DNA of 64,000 nucleotides from Planctomycetales bacterium (GCA_020427155.1 JAGQOW010000009.1:1-64000); one strand, 5' to 3'; shown: positions 24,188-33,316, numbered from the stretch's first letter. Notes: generated by a model not told the origin, from the letters alone. Made by a program: numbers and translations.

Positions 24188-26641
24188 ATGCTGACTGCCT
24201 CCGACAAGCTGTCGTGCGCTGCCGCTTCATGGAGCCACCGAGTTGCCTGGGCAACTTATTTGTTCTTCGTGCTGTGGTCCGAGGTCCAGGGCGAGACCGT
24301 CCGTTTCAATCGCGACATCCAGCCGGTCTTGGCTGCTCGTTGCTTTTCCTGCCACGGTCCCGACGAGGCCGAGGCGGGCCTGAGTCTTCACACCCACGAT
24401 GCCGCACTGGCCGAGCTGGACTCAGGCGGATTTGCGATTGTGCCCGGCCAGCCCGAACAGAGCGTTTTGTTGGCGCGGATCGGCAGCGAAGACCTCGACC
24501 TGCGGATGCCGCCTGAGGGCGAGCCGCTCTCGCTCGAGGAGATTGCCGCGCTGCGACGTTGGATCGAAGCCGGCGCGGAATGGGAAAAGCACTGGGCCTT
24601 TACACCACTCCAGCGCCGCGAGCCGCCCGCGGTGAAGCAGCTCGACTGGGTCGCCAATCCGATCGACGCCTTTCTGCTCGCCAGGCTTGAGGCCCAGGGG
24701 CTTGCGCCGCAACCGCCCGCCGACAAGCGGACCCTTGCCCGCCGGGCTTACTACAACATCACCGGTCTGCCGCCGTCGCCCGAGCAGTTGGCGGAGTTTC
24801 TCGCCGACGATCGGTCCGATGCCTACGAGCAGTTGGTCGACCGCCTGCTGGCCTCGCCCAGGTACGGCGAGAAGTGGGCCCGCCATTGGCTCGACGTGGT
24901 CCGCTATGCCGAGACCAACAGCTTCGAGCGCGACGCGGCCAAGCCCTACGCCTACAAGTATCGCGACTATGTGATTCGCAGCCTCAACGACGACAAGCCC
25001 TACGATCAATTCGTCCGCGAGCAACTCGCCGGCGACGAGCTGGATCAGGTGACGGCCGACTCGATCATCGCCACCGGTTACTACCGCCTCGGCACGTGGG
25101 ACGACGAACCGGCCGACCCGCTGCAATCGCGGTATGATGATCTCGACAACATCGTCAGTACGACAGGGCAGGGGTTTTTGGGACTGACCGTCGGTTGTGC
25201 CCGCTGCCACGATCACAAGGTCGATCCCTTTCCGCAGACCAATTACTACGGCTTGCTGTCGTTCTTCAGCGATATCACGCCGTATGCTTTGCCCACCCGG
25301 CGAGATGCCAAGTATCACAGCCTGTGGGACTTGTCGCCTCCGGAACAGAAAGCGAGGAGACAAGAGCTCTCAGCCAGAATCGAACAGCTTCGATCGGCAA
25401 AGAAGTTGATTGAACAGCAAGCGATCGAGCGAATGGACGCCGCCGACCAGCGCCGCACCGAGACCGACGAGCGGCAGCAGGTGCTCGACGAGAAGCTCGG
25501 GCAGTTTCTGACCTCAGCCGAGCGAAAGCCTTACGACGATACGATCGCCGAAATTCAAGTTGCCGAGACAAGTCTTGCGCAAGTGCCAGCGGCCGAGTAC
25601 GCACTTGCGTTGGCAAAGTGCGATCCGCATCCGGATACGACGCATGTGATGTTGCGTGGCAATCCGCACGCGCTGGGCGATCCCGTGGAACCTTGCTTTC
25701 CCGAGTTGTTTAACCAGGAGCCTCCGATCATTCCTGAGCCGGCTAACGATGCCCGTTCTGCTGGGCGCCGTCGGGTGCTGGCCGACTGGATTGCCTCGCC
25801 CGAGAACCTGCTCACTTCGCGCGTGATCGTCAATCGCGTCTGGCAGCATCACTTCGGTCGGGGCATCGTCCGTTCGGCCAACAATTTTGGCCAGCTGGGC
25901 ACTCCGCCCACGCACCCCGAGTTACTCGATTGGCTTGCCTGCTGGTTTACCGACAACGGTTGGAGTCTGAAGAAGCTGCATCGGTTGATTCTGACGTCCA
26001 GCGCCTATCGCATGTCGTCGCAGGCCAACGAGGCAGCCTTGGCGATCGACCCCAGCAACGATTTGTTTTGGCGGTTCGATCTGCGGCGGCTCTCGGCCGA
26101 GGAGATTCGCGATTCGGTACTGATGGTTAGCGGTCAGTTGAACGAGCAAATGTACGGTCCCAGTATTTACCCTCCGTTGTCTCAGGAGGTGCTGCAGACG
26201 CAATCGCAACCCGGACTAGGCTGGGGCAAATCGGATCCGCGCCAGGCGGCTCGCCGAAGCATCTACATCCACATCAAGCGAAGTCTCCTTCCGCCCGAGC
26301 TGGCGATCTTCGATTTTCCCGAAACCGACACGAGCTGCGAGGCGCGGTTCGTTACTACGCTTCCCGCGCAGGCGCTCAATCTGCTGCATGGCGATTTTCT
26401 GCAAACCTATGCCGGCCACCTGGCCGATCGAGTGCGTGCAGAAGCGGGCGACGAACTTGAGGCGCGAGTTGTCCGTACGTTGCAATTGGTGCTCTCGCGC
26501 CAGCCCGAGCAAGCGAGCGTCGCCGATAGCCTGCAGTTGATCGAACGGCTGGAGAACGAGCATGGCCTGGAGCGCGACGAGGCCTTTCGGCAGTTCTGTG
26601 TGATGACACTGAATCTCAATGAGTTTGTGTACGTAGATTGA
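24188..26641 (+). CDS. DUF1549/DUF1553 protein with planctomycete cytochrome c domain (pair 3)
   Basis: 817 aa. An N-terminal hydrophobic segment (about 17-33) is a signal or anchor. The cytochrome c-type domain has FNRDIQPVLAARCFSCHGPD with CxxCH at residues 52-56 and ends WIEAGAEWEKHW. DUF1549 follows (LARRAYYNITGLPPSPEQL; LLASPRYGEKWARHWLDVVR; GCARCHDHKVDPF), then a Glu/Arg-rich probable coiled coil at about 395-460 and DUF1553 (LADWIASPENLLTSRVIVNR; ELLDWLACWFTDNGW). Relative to pair 2 the coiled coil is an insertion. It is followed 9 bases later by its DUF1501 partner. Confidence 0.92.
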   Translation: MLTASDKLSCAAASWSHRVAWATYLFFVLWSEVQGETVRFNRDIQPVLAARCFSCHGPDEAEAGLSLHTHDAALAELDSGGFAIVPGQPEQSVLLARIGSEDLDLRMPPEGEPLSLEEIAALRRWIEAGAEWEKHWAFTPLQRREPPAVKQLDWVANPIDAFLLARLEAQGLAPQPPADKRTLARRAYYNITGLPPSPEQLAEFLADDRSDAYEQLVDRLLASPRYGEKWARHWLDVVRYAETNSFERDAAKPYAYKYRDYVIRSLNDDKPYDQFVREQLAGDELDQVTADSIIATGYYRLGTWDDEPADPLQSRYDDLDNIVSTTGQGFLGLTVGCARCHDHKVDPFPQTNYYGLLSFFSDITPYALPTRRDAKYHSLWDLSPPEQKARRQELSARIEQLRSAKKLIEQQAIERMDAADQRRTETDERQQVLDEKLGQFLTSAERKPYDDTIAEIQVAETSLAQVPAAEYALALAKCDPHPDTTHVMLRGNPHALGDPVEPCFPELFNQEPPIIPEPANDARSAGRRRVLADWIASPENLLTSRVIVNRVWQHHFGRGIVRSANNFGQLGTPPTHPELLDWLACWFTDNGWSLKKLHRLILTSSAYRMSSQANEAALAIDPSNDLFWRFDLRRLSAEEIRDSVLMVSGQLNEQMYGPSIYPPLSQEVLQTQSQPGLGWGKSDPRQAARRSIYIHIKRSLLPPELAIFDFPETDTSCEARFVTTLPAQALNLLHGDFLQTYAGHLADRVRAEAGDELEARVVRTLQLVLSRQPEQASVADSLQLIERLENEHGLERDEAFRQFCVMTLNLNEFVYVD

Positions 26642-26650
26642 GGATGAATC

Positions 26651-28108
26651 ATGGCTGGCAATGGCAACTTCTGCGGACGCACACGACGTGAGTTCCTCTG
26701 GGAAGCGGGCTGCGGCTTCGGGGCGGCGGCGCTCAGCGGCATGCTTGCCGGCGACGGCTTCTTCGCCTCCCGCGCCGAGGCGGCGCCAGCGACTTACCTC
26801 AACCCGCTAGCTCCTAGGGCGGCGATGTTGCCCGGCAAAGCAAAGAGCGTGATCTTTCTGTTCATGTACGGCGGGCCCAGCCATATCGATACGTTTGATT
26901 ACAAGCCGGGTATGATTGGCCGCGACAACCAAACGATCGCGGTGAAGACCTTTGGCCGTAGCGGCAAGAAGAATCACGGGCGAATTGTCGAACCGCGCTG
27001 GAAGTTTCAGCAGTATGGCGAGTGCGGCAAATGGGTCAGCGCTTTGTTTCCGCACCTGGCGCGCCAGGTTGACGACATTGCGTTTTTGCACTCGATGACG
27101 GCCGACTCGCCCATCCATGGATCGGCCATGCTGATGATGAACTCCGGCAAGCTGATCTCGGGTAGCCCGGCATTGGGATCTTGGGTCAATTACGGGCTGG
27201 GCAGCCCCAACGAGAACCTGCCCGGGTTTGTCGTGATGCTCGATCCCTCGGGCGGACCGATCTCGGGCGCCAAGAACTGGTCGAGCGGTTACATGCCGGC
27301 GACCTATCAGGGTTCGGTGTTTCGGCACGAAGGCGCGCCGATTCTTGATCTCTCGCGACCTGCCAACACCACCCGCGAGATGCAGCGCGAAACCCTGAAT
27401 ACCTTGGCCAGCATCAACGGCCGCCACCTTGCCGAGCGGCCAGACAACTCGGAGCTCGCCGCGCGGATTTCCAGCTACGAACTGGCTTACAAGATGCAGG
27501 TCTCTGCGCCCGAGGCGACTTATCTGTCGACCGAGTCGGCCGCGACGCTCGACATGTACGGAGTAGGCGGGAAGCAAACGCACAACTTCGGTTCGCAGTG
27601 CTTGATCGCCCGTCGGCTCGTGGAACGCGGCGTACGCTTCATCCAACTCTACTCGGGCGGCAACCATAACGACGCCAATTGGGATGCCCATGGCGATCTC
27701 ATCCATAATCATGAGTTACACGCTGGCGAGACCGACCAGCCGATCGCCGCCCTGATACGCGACCTGAAACAGCGGGGCATGTTGGACGAAACGTTGATCG
27801 TCTGGGGCGGCGAATTCGGTCGGCAGCCGACCGCCGAGTACGCCAAAGGCACTGGTCGCGATCACAACAGCTACGGATTTACGATGTGGATGGCGGGCGG
27901 CGGCATCCGGGGTGGCACTTCGGTCGGCACCACCGACGAACTCGGCAGCCGCGCCGTGGAGCGCCCCCTCACCGTCAAAGAACTACATGCAACAGTGCTC
28001 TACCAAATGGGGCTCGACCCCAATCACCTGAGCTACTTCTACGGCGGACTCAACCAGAAGCTCGTCGGCGTCGAGCCGATCGAGCCGATCCGTGAAATCG
28101 TCGCGTAA
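26651..28108 (+). CDS. DUF1501 Tat-exported protein (pair 3)
   Basis: 485 aa; TGAGGA precedes the ATG, overlapping the end of the upstream gene. The Tat signal is GRTRREFLWEAGCGFGAAAL. DUF1501 blocks include VIFLFMYGGPSHIDTFDYKP, RGVRFIQLYSGGNHNDANWD and IVWGGEFGRQPTAEYA followed by GRDHNSYGFTMWMAGGGIRG. The spacing of 9 bases to the DUF1549 gene indicates one transcript. Sulfatase/alkaline-phosphatase-like fold with unknown substrate. Confidence 0.93.
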   Translation: MAGNGNFCGRTRREFLWEAGCGFGAAALSGMLAGDGFFASRAEAAPATYLNPLAPRAAMLPGKAKSVIFLFMYGGPSHIDTFDYKPGMIGRDNQTIAVKTFGRSGKKNHGRIVEPRWKFQQYGECGKWVSALFPHLARQVDDIAFLHSMTADSPIHGSAMLMMNSGKLISGSPALGSWVNYGLGSPNENLPGFVVMLDPSGGPISGAKNWSSGYMPATYQGSVFRHEGAPILDLSRPANTTREMQRETLNTLASINGRHLAERPDNSELAARISSYELAYKMQVSAPEATYLSTESAATLDMYGVGGKQTHNFGSQCLIARRLVERGVRFIQLYSGGNHNDANWDAHGDLIHNHELHAGETDQPIAALIRDLKQRGMLDETLIVWGGEFGRQPTAEYAKGTGRDHNSYGFTMWMAGGGIRGGTSVGTTDELGSRAVERPLTVKELHATVLYQMGLDPNHLSYFYGGLNQKLVGVEPIEPIREIVA

Positions 28109-28318
28109 TGGGTGTCTGAAACGCTCCCTTGAACTGTGCTCCGCTGCTTGACGTCGTTTGAAGCCGTAGCATTTCGCCACCTGGGTAACCACAACAGCAA
28201 GAAGGCCACGACGAGAACGCTTTTAGGCGCTTGAAGCCAGTCTGTTCGCGTCGCGTCGCAGTAGTTCAATATCGTAGCGGTTCAATACTTAGGCAGTACC
28301 GCCAAGCGACCATAGCAA

Positions 28319-29389
28319 TCAATAAGCATCGTCGCCCGGCTGCTGCAGATTCTTTTCGGGCGTTGTGCCGTCGACGCCCCTCAAATCCGATTGCTTGTGG
28401 TTCGAGGTCATCAACTGGGCGTAGACCAGGTTGTCGATCTGGTCGGAGATGAAGGCAACCTGCCCGGCCATAAACGCCGCTTGCACGCCTCCCGGATGAT
28501 TACTCGACGGGAAACCGTAGTTGGCGGTCATACTGTCACTGATTGTCTGATGGATCAATGGCTCCTTGAGCCCGTTAATTCGCCGATACTTGGCATCCGT
28601 TTCAGTGTTGGTAGAACTTGTAGCAAGGTCGTCAGCTACCACCTTCGGTTGCTCCCAGCAGAAGCCGAAATGGTACTTCTTGTCGGTAACTGTCCCAGCG
28701 TTGTAATAGCCCCAATGCGTAGCATTCTTGTTCTCGGTGAGCATCATCGTGCGGGTTGTCCCATCACCCTTCGACTGAATGTAGGCTGTGGTCATTTTGA
28801 TCATCGGCTCCCCGTTAGTATCACGGGCATCGTCGAGGCTAGGTGAAACGTAGGCGCCATCGGCTGTGCGTGTGCGATCAAAAAAAACACCGTTGGCTGC
28901 ATTCTCGCGCTTGGCCGAGCTTGACCCATCGTTGAACACGTACCCAGCATTAGCAACATAGGACAGCAAAGGCTCGCCTACCGTGTCTGGCGGATCACTA
29001 GGACAAACGAAAATCTCGATGGATGGAAAGGCCTGGGGGTCTGGGACGTTCGGTCTGCCGTTGCTACCAATGTTGTTCCACAGATCCCACAGGGGCGTCT
29101 GCTCAAGTTGCGGGAAAGTCATCACCAGCCAGCTGGCGCGGTTCTGCTTATCGGGGGTGGTCCCAGGAATGCCCAGCTTGTTGATGTAGCCAGGAAACTC
29201 GTTGAGCGACGTCTCGCGGGTGGTCAGCGCCAGCGCGAGTTGCTTGAGATTGTTCTTGCAGGTGTTCGCCCGGGCGGCTTCGCGGGCGGCTTGGACCGCA
29301 GGTAGCAGGAGGCCTACCAACGTGCCGATGATCGCGATGACCACCAGGAGTTCAACCAAAGTAAACGCCGCTTTGTTCTGTTGCCTCAT
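28319..29389 (-). CDS. DUF1559 protein with type IV pilin-like leader
   Basis: 356 aa from ATG 29389 (AGGGAG upstream); the frame is open to 29533. The N-terminus KAAFTLVELLVVIAIIGTLV is a prepilin cleavage/methylation signal, so a prepilin peptidase should process it. The family signature LLPAVQAAREAARANTCKNN follows directly. The C-terminal SNHPGGVQAAFMAGQVAFIS corresponds to the DUF1559 H-x-G motif, with MAGQ where ADGS is usual. Planctomycetes carry many such pseudopilins of unknown role. Single gene; no pilus assembly genes adjoin it. Confidence 0.93.
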   Translation of the reverse strand: MRQQNKAAFTLVELLVVIAIIGTLVGLLLPAVQAAREAARANTCKNNLKQLALALTTRETSLNEFPGYINKLGIPGTTPDKQNRASWLVMTFPQLEQTPLWDLWNNIGSNGRPNVPDPQAFPSIEIFVCPSDPPDTVGEPLLSYVANAGYVFNDGSSSAKRENAANGVFFDRTRTADGAYVSPSLDDARDTNGEPMIKMTTAYIQSKGDGTTRTMMLTENKNATHWGYYNAGTVTDKKYHFGFCWEQPKVVADDLATSSTNTETDAKYRRINGLKEPLIHQTISDSMTANYGFPSSNHPGGVQAAFMAGQVAFISDQIDNLVYAQLMTSNHKQSDLRGVDGTTPEKNLQQPGDDAY

Positions 29390-29863
29390 CTCTGAACTCC
29401 CTGAAGAGTGAAAAGTGGATGCCGCGCTATCAGCCTGTTCCGCAGGGTGCGCCAAGCACACGCCAATACAATAATAGTCGCGACTGCAAGGCCCGCCGCT
29501 GGGCCCTCGTAGCCGAGATCCGTGCCAGACCACCAGGAAATAGTAACAAGAGCTCCCAACACACGACCCGGCTAACGGCTTAATTGTCGCAAAAAAGGGT
29601 TGATTTGTCCAGCAATGGTCGTTTTGCCCGCCCTGTCAGTGCCCGACGCAATGCCCCAGCCTGCGGGACTCCGAACTGGAGAGGCCAAGTCAAACTTTAG
29701 GGGACATTTGTATTATTCACGCCTGCAATGCGGCTGTGCCTGCTATTCCGCCACAGTCCGGTAGTTGAAGTGGCCCGACCCGCAATGGTATGTTAACGGG
29801 CTATCCACCAGCTCGGTTCAGGCGGCCGGGAACCTTACCTTACTCGATCGGGAGAATTAGCAG
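29390..29863. other. Intergenic region upstream of fae
   Basis: About 470 bases between the divergent DUF1559 and fae genes. Apart from the candidate fae promoter near its right end I see no gene, tRNA or strong hairpin here. Confidence 0.4.
29765..29794 (+). promoter_or_regulatory. Candidate fae promoter
   Basis: TTGAAG (29765-29770) and TATGTT (29789-29794) are separated by 18 bases; they match the consensus at 4 of 6 positions each. The resulting leader would be about 63 bases before the fae ATG. Confidence 0.3.
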
Positions 29864-30361
29864 ATGTCGATGTTCATAGGTGAAGCACTCGCAGGCGATG
29901 GCAACGAAATTGCTCATATCGACCTGCTCATTGGCAGCAAAGAAGGCCCCGTCGGAAACGCCTTTGCAAACGCCCTGGCTCGTCAGAGCGAAGGACATAC
30001 CAACCTGCTGGCCGTCTTGACCCCCAATCTTGCCGTGAAGCCCGCCACCGTGATGGTCACCAAAGTTACGATCAAAGGCATGCGGCAAGCCGTACAGATG
30101 TTCGGGCCTGCCCAGGCAGCGGTCGCCAAAGCGATTGCCGACTCAGTTGGTGATGGCGTGATCTCAACCGACGCCGCCGAAGATCTCGTCTGTGTCTGCG
30201 GCGTGTTCATCCACCCCGAGGCAGCCGACGACAAGAAGATCTACGACTACAACTACGAAGCCACCAAGATGGCAGTCAAGAACGCCATGGAAGGCAAGCC
30301 CACGGCCGGCGAAATGCTCCGAGGCAAAGAGGAAGCCGCGCATCCTTTCCGCGGCTTCTAG
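29864..30361 (+). CDS. fae: Formaldehyde-activating enzyme
   Basis: 165 aa, close to the 170 aa of characterised Fae. The N-terminus MSMFIGEALAGDGNEIAHID carries the catalytic His (here residue 18) and conserved Asp/Glu, and VTKVTIKGMRQAVQMFGPAQ is another family block. Fae condenses formaldehyde with tetrahydromethanopterin to methylene-H4MPT in the cytoplasm. The downstream dehydrogenase acts on its product, so the two genes describe the first steps of H4MPT-linked formaldehyde oxidation, a pathway known in several planctomycetes. A terminator separates it from the dehydrogenase gene. Confidence 0.96.
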   Translation: MSMFIGEALAGDGNEIAHIDLLIGSKEGPVGNAFANALARQSEGHTNLLAVLTPNLAVKPATVMVTKVTIKGMRQAVQMFGPAQAAVAKAIADSVGDGVISTDAAEDLVCVCGVFIHPEAADDKKIYDYNYEATKMAVKNAMEGKPTAGEMLRGKEEAAHPFRGF

Positions 30362-30399
30362 CACGTTAGAAGCCGACTTGGCAACTTGTCCACGGCTCA

Positions 30400-30430
30400 A
30401 AGCCCAGGGGTGCATCCCCTGGGCTTTTCC
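30400..30430 (+). terminator. Rho-independent terminator between fae and mtdB
   Basis: AAGCCCAGGGG (30400-30410) pairs perfectly with CCCCTGGGCTT (30416-30426) around the loop TGCAT and runs into TTCC. The 11-bp stem is among the strongest in the window. It would end the fae transcript or reduce read-through into the dehydrogenase gene. Confidence 0.8.
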
Positions 30431-30466
30431 TTCGCCGCATGGGTCCCCGAATTTGATTAGATCGCA

Positions 30467-31330
30467 ATGAAAAAGATCCTGCTCTGTCTTGACAGTGATC
30501 CGCAGCCCAGCGTTTTCGACAGCGTGGTCGCCATCGATGCCGACGTCGACTACCTGCTGCGCCACGGGGATGTCAAACCTGCCGAGGTCCGCGACCTGGT
30601 GCACGGCGTGATGTTCACTCGCGGCGGAGCCCATCTGAAGAACGCCGCCGTGTTTATCGGCGGCACCGACGTCCACGCCGGCGAACAATTGCTCGCCGCA
30701 GCACAAAAAGCCTTCTTCGGCCCAGTTCGGGTGTCGCTGATGCTCGACTGCAACGGGGCCAACACGACCGCCGCCGCCGCGGTGGTCTCGGCGCGCCGCC
30801 ACGTTCCCATGGGGCCAGAGACTACGGCAGTCGTGCTGGGCGCCACCGGCTCGGTTGGGCAACGTGTGGTGCGAATGTTGGCTCAAGAAAGCGTCGAGGT
30901 TCGCGTCGCCTCGCGCCGGCTGCCTCGAGCCGAAGGGGTTTGCCATCGAGTTTCGCAAGCCGTCAGCGGAGCCCGCTTGACTCCCCACTCGACCGATGCG
31001 ACCGAAGTCGCCGAGCTGATCCAGGGCGCCCAGCTAGTGATTGCCACAGGCGCCGCCGGGGTGCAACTGCTCGACGCCAATTCGCGACGTGCCGCTGCTT
31101 CGTTGCAAGTGGCGATCGACCTCAACGCAGTACCCCCGCTAGGCGTCGAAGGCATCGAGCCCGGCGACAAGGCCGCCGAACGCGCCGGACAGATCTGCTA
31201 CGGCGCCCTGGGCGTCGGCGGGCTGAAGATGAAAATTCACAAAGGCGCGATCAATCGCCTGTTTCAGGCAAACGATCTGGTTCTCGATGCCGACGAAATC
31301 TACGCACTCGGTAAACACCTCGATGCCTGA
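30467..31330 (+). CDS. mtdB: Methylene-tetrahydromethanopterin dehydrogenase (MtdB/MtdC type)
   Basis: 287 aa, the family length. MKKILLCLDSDPQPSVFDSV is typical of the N-terminal domain, and the dinucleotide-binding motif VVLGATGSVGQRVVRML is at residues 122-138. The C-terminal LGVGGLKMKIHKGAINRLF is also conserved. It oxidises methylene-H4MPT, the product of Fae, to methenyl-H4MPT with NAD(P)+. Planctomycetes have a distinct class named MtdC, and sequence comparison is needed to choose between MtdB and MtdC. No mch or fhcABCD genes are in this window. Confidence 0.9.
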   Translation: MKKILLCLDSDPQPSVFDSVVAIDADVDYLLRHGDVKPAEVRDLVHGVMFTRGGAHLKNAAVFIGGTDVHAGEQLLAAAQKAFFGPVRVSLMLDCNGANTTAAAAVVSARRHVPMGPETTAVVLGATGSVGQRVVRMLAQESVEVRVASRRLPRAEGVCHRVSQAVSGARLTPHSTDATEVAELIQGAQLVIATGAAGVQLLDANSRRAAASLQVAIDLNAVPPLGVEGIEPGDKAAERAGQICYGALGVGGLKMKIHKGAINRLFQANDLVLDADEIYALGKHLDA

Positions 31331-31384
31331 GCCGCGGCCAAGTAGCTGCTGCAAACTTGCCCAATCTCTGGTGGGAAGCGAAAG

Positions 31385-31921
31385 ATGACGTTGTCTGTGC
31401 GACGCGCAAAAAGCGGCAACGGTTGGACCCTGGTTCCCTCGCGCGACGCGCGCGATTGTGCCGAAGATCTCGACGAAGTGCGCGCCATGATCGACGCTGG
31501 CGAAATCGACATTGCCGTCGACGAACTGCGCTGGCTGTTGGGAAATTGCCATGAGTTGCTCGACGCTCATTACTTGCTCGGGCAACTGGCTGTCGAAATC
31601 GACGGCGACGTGCCGCTCGCACGCGGCCATTTCGGCTTGGGCTACCAATTGGGAATGAAGGCCTTGAAAAAAGCCAGGCTCCCGACGCCCGTCCCCGCAC
31701 TGCACCCTGCCAACCGCACGTTCTTCGACTGCGGTCGCGGACTCATCTGGTGTCTGCATCAACTGAAAAAACCCGAGATGGCGCTGGAAATCATCGAACA
31801 ACTGCGGCAGCTCGACCCCGCCGACCCCCTAGCGCTGACAGCCTGGATCGATGAGATCAAGACCCAAGGGATGCCCATCGTGGATGTCGGCACGATGTTT
31901 CGCAAGGGGAATGGGGGGTAG
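31385..31921 (+). CDS. Hypothetical helical-repeat (TPR-like) protein next to mtdB
   Basis: 178 aa, with no signal peptide or membrane segment, so probably cytoplasmic. The middle and C-terminus look like degenerate TPR helices (IDVAVDELRWLLGNC-type and MALEIIEQLRQLDPADPLAL segments). It starts 54 bases after mtdB on the same strand with GGGAAG upstream and is likely cotranscribed. I do not recognise the family. Linkage to a C1-metabolism gene is suggestive only. Confidence 0.7.
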   Translation: MTLSVRRAKSGNGWTLVPSRDARDCAEDLDEVRAMIDAGEIDIAVDELRWLLGNCHELLDAHYLLGQLAVEIDGDVPLARGHFGLGYQLGMKALKKARLPTPVPALHPANRTFFDCGRGLIWCLHQLKKPEMALEIIEQLRQLDPADPLALTAWIDEIKTQGMPIVDVGTMFRKGNGG

Positions 31922-31981
31922 CAGATTGACCTCTCCGTTTTCAGCTCTCCACGATCGGCTTTCCGCTTTCAACTCTCCCGT

Positions 31982-33316
31982 CTAAGGCAACGGAATCTCT
32001 TTCAGCTCGTATTCGACCGGCACCCGCACAATCGCGGCTGGCGTGCGATACACCCAGGTATACTCGCCGATCGCGTCGTCGGGCAATTCAAAGAAATATG
32101 CCAGGCCAATTTCTCGTTCCGATTGCATCGTCGTTTCGAAGCCGGCGTGGTCGATAATCTCTTCGTTCTTGTTAAGCAAATACGTGGCATTCTGAAACAC
32201 CCAGCCGCGATGCGACTCGAGCCCTGCCTCTTCGCTTTCGACCTGCAACCGCATGTGCACTTCCCAGAGCGCCTGATTCTTTCGCAGGCCGCTCAAGGTT
32301 ACCCTCACACCTCCACGCCGCTGCTCAACGCTTTGCGGTTTGTCCAACTCGTTGAAGCGAAACTCAACCGTACGGCCTGGTACCAGGGCCGAGAGGCGCC
32401 CCTGGAAACTGGCGATCGACGACACTCCTCGGGGCGGCAAAGTGAGCGGGATGGTCAACTCGGTGGCATGGCTCCCAACTTGCACCTCGACGTCGAAAGA
32501 AGCCTCGGGATTCCTCACCGTGATCGGCGAGCCGTCGCCAGCAACAATCTCCAACCCCTCGGCCGGCTGAGACAGTGCGATTGGCTGCAAGCGGGGTTCC
32601 CAGGCAATCTCCAACTCGACGCTCGCCCCCTGTTCGCTCGGCGAACGCAAACTTCTGCGGGCAACGACGGCCAGGGGCTCGATGCGGAAAGGTCCGACAT
32701 AGCTTGCCCGACCGACGCGCGGCGCAGCTCTCTCTTCGCGATTGATTACCGCCAGCGCCTCTTCCTCGGCAAACGGGTACAGGCTCATCTCCGTCGCATC
32801 GAGAATCTTGTCGATCGCCGGCCAGAACGCCTCGTTTTCGATCTCAATCGTCACGTTGCGCGGTTGGGCGTCCTGTCCAAACTGATCTCGATAGTCCATC
32901 AACTCGTTGCTCGTCTGCTCCTGGACCACTTTCAGAACTGCACTCAAATCCATGGCGCTGGCGCTGAGCGTAAGTCGGCTAGCCACCAGTTCCTTGTCAC
33001 CTTGCCGCCTTTCGATGCGTTGGCGCACCCGGCTCAGCCTGAGCCGTACTTCGGCCGGCATCCCCTCCAGCGGCTCAGGCAGCAGCAACATGAACGCGTC
33101 GCATTCCTCCAGATCGGTCGGCGCCAGCTTGAACAGTTCTTGCTCAGCATCGTCACGACGAGCAGATTCCTCGTCGTTCAATTGGCGAAGTAACTGGTCG
33201 ACTCGCAGTGAAAGCGCCGGGTCGGGCTCGGCTGCATACAGCACCGTGGCACTTGTCAGTATCAGGGCGACGCATGTCGCAGAAACTCCCCAGCCGCTAT
33301 CTCGTGTCATCCGCAT
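31982..33316 (-). CDS. Exported protein of unknown function, alpha/beta-rich
   Basis: 444 aa from ATG 33316, which has GGAGAGG just upstream; the frame extends to 33352. A signal peptide ends near VLYAAEPD. Residues 20-110 are charged and helical (LRVDQLLRQLNDEESARRDD), reminiscent of other planctomycete exported proteins that score rows of repeats. The rest is beta-rich with no recognised motif. The gene is divergent from the DUF1570 protein gene 170 bases away. Probably periplasmic; function unknown. Confidence 0.7.
   Translation of the reverse strand: MRMTRDSGWGVSATCVALILTSATVLYAAEPDPALSLRVDQLLRQLNDEESARRDDAEQELFKLAPTDLEECDAFMLLLPEPLEGMPAEVRLRLSRVRQRIERRQGDKELVASRLTLSASAMDLSAVLKVVQEQTSNELMDYRDQFGQDAQPRNVTIEIENEAFWPAIDKILDATEMSLYPFAEEEALAVINREERAAPRVGRASYVGPFRIEPLAVVARRSLRSPSEQGASVELEIAWEPRLQPIALSQPAEGLEIVAGDGSPITVRNPEASFDVEVQVGSHATELTIPLTLPPRGVSSIASFQGRLSALVPGRTVEFRFNELDKPQSVEQRRGGVRVTLSGLRKNQALWEVHMRLQVESEEAGLESHRGWVFQNATYLLNKNEEIIDHAGFETTMQSEREIGLAYFFELPDDAIGEYTWVYRTPAAIVRVPVEYELKEIPLP

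Noticed and set aside
24422-25363. 313-codon antisense open frame inside the DUF1549 gene
   Set aside because: Shadow of a conserved domain-containing gene; composition is typical of antisense frames.
32123-33193. 356-codon plus-strand open frame
   Set aside because: Antisense shadow of the exported protein gene 31982-33316, whose signal peptide and ribosome binding site are convincing.
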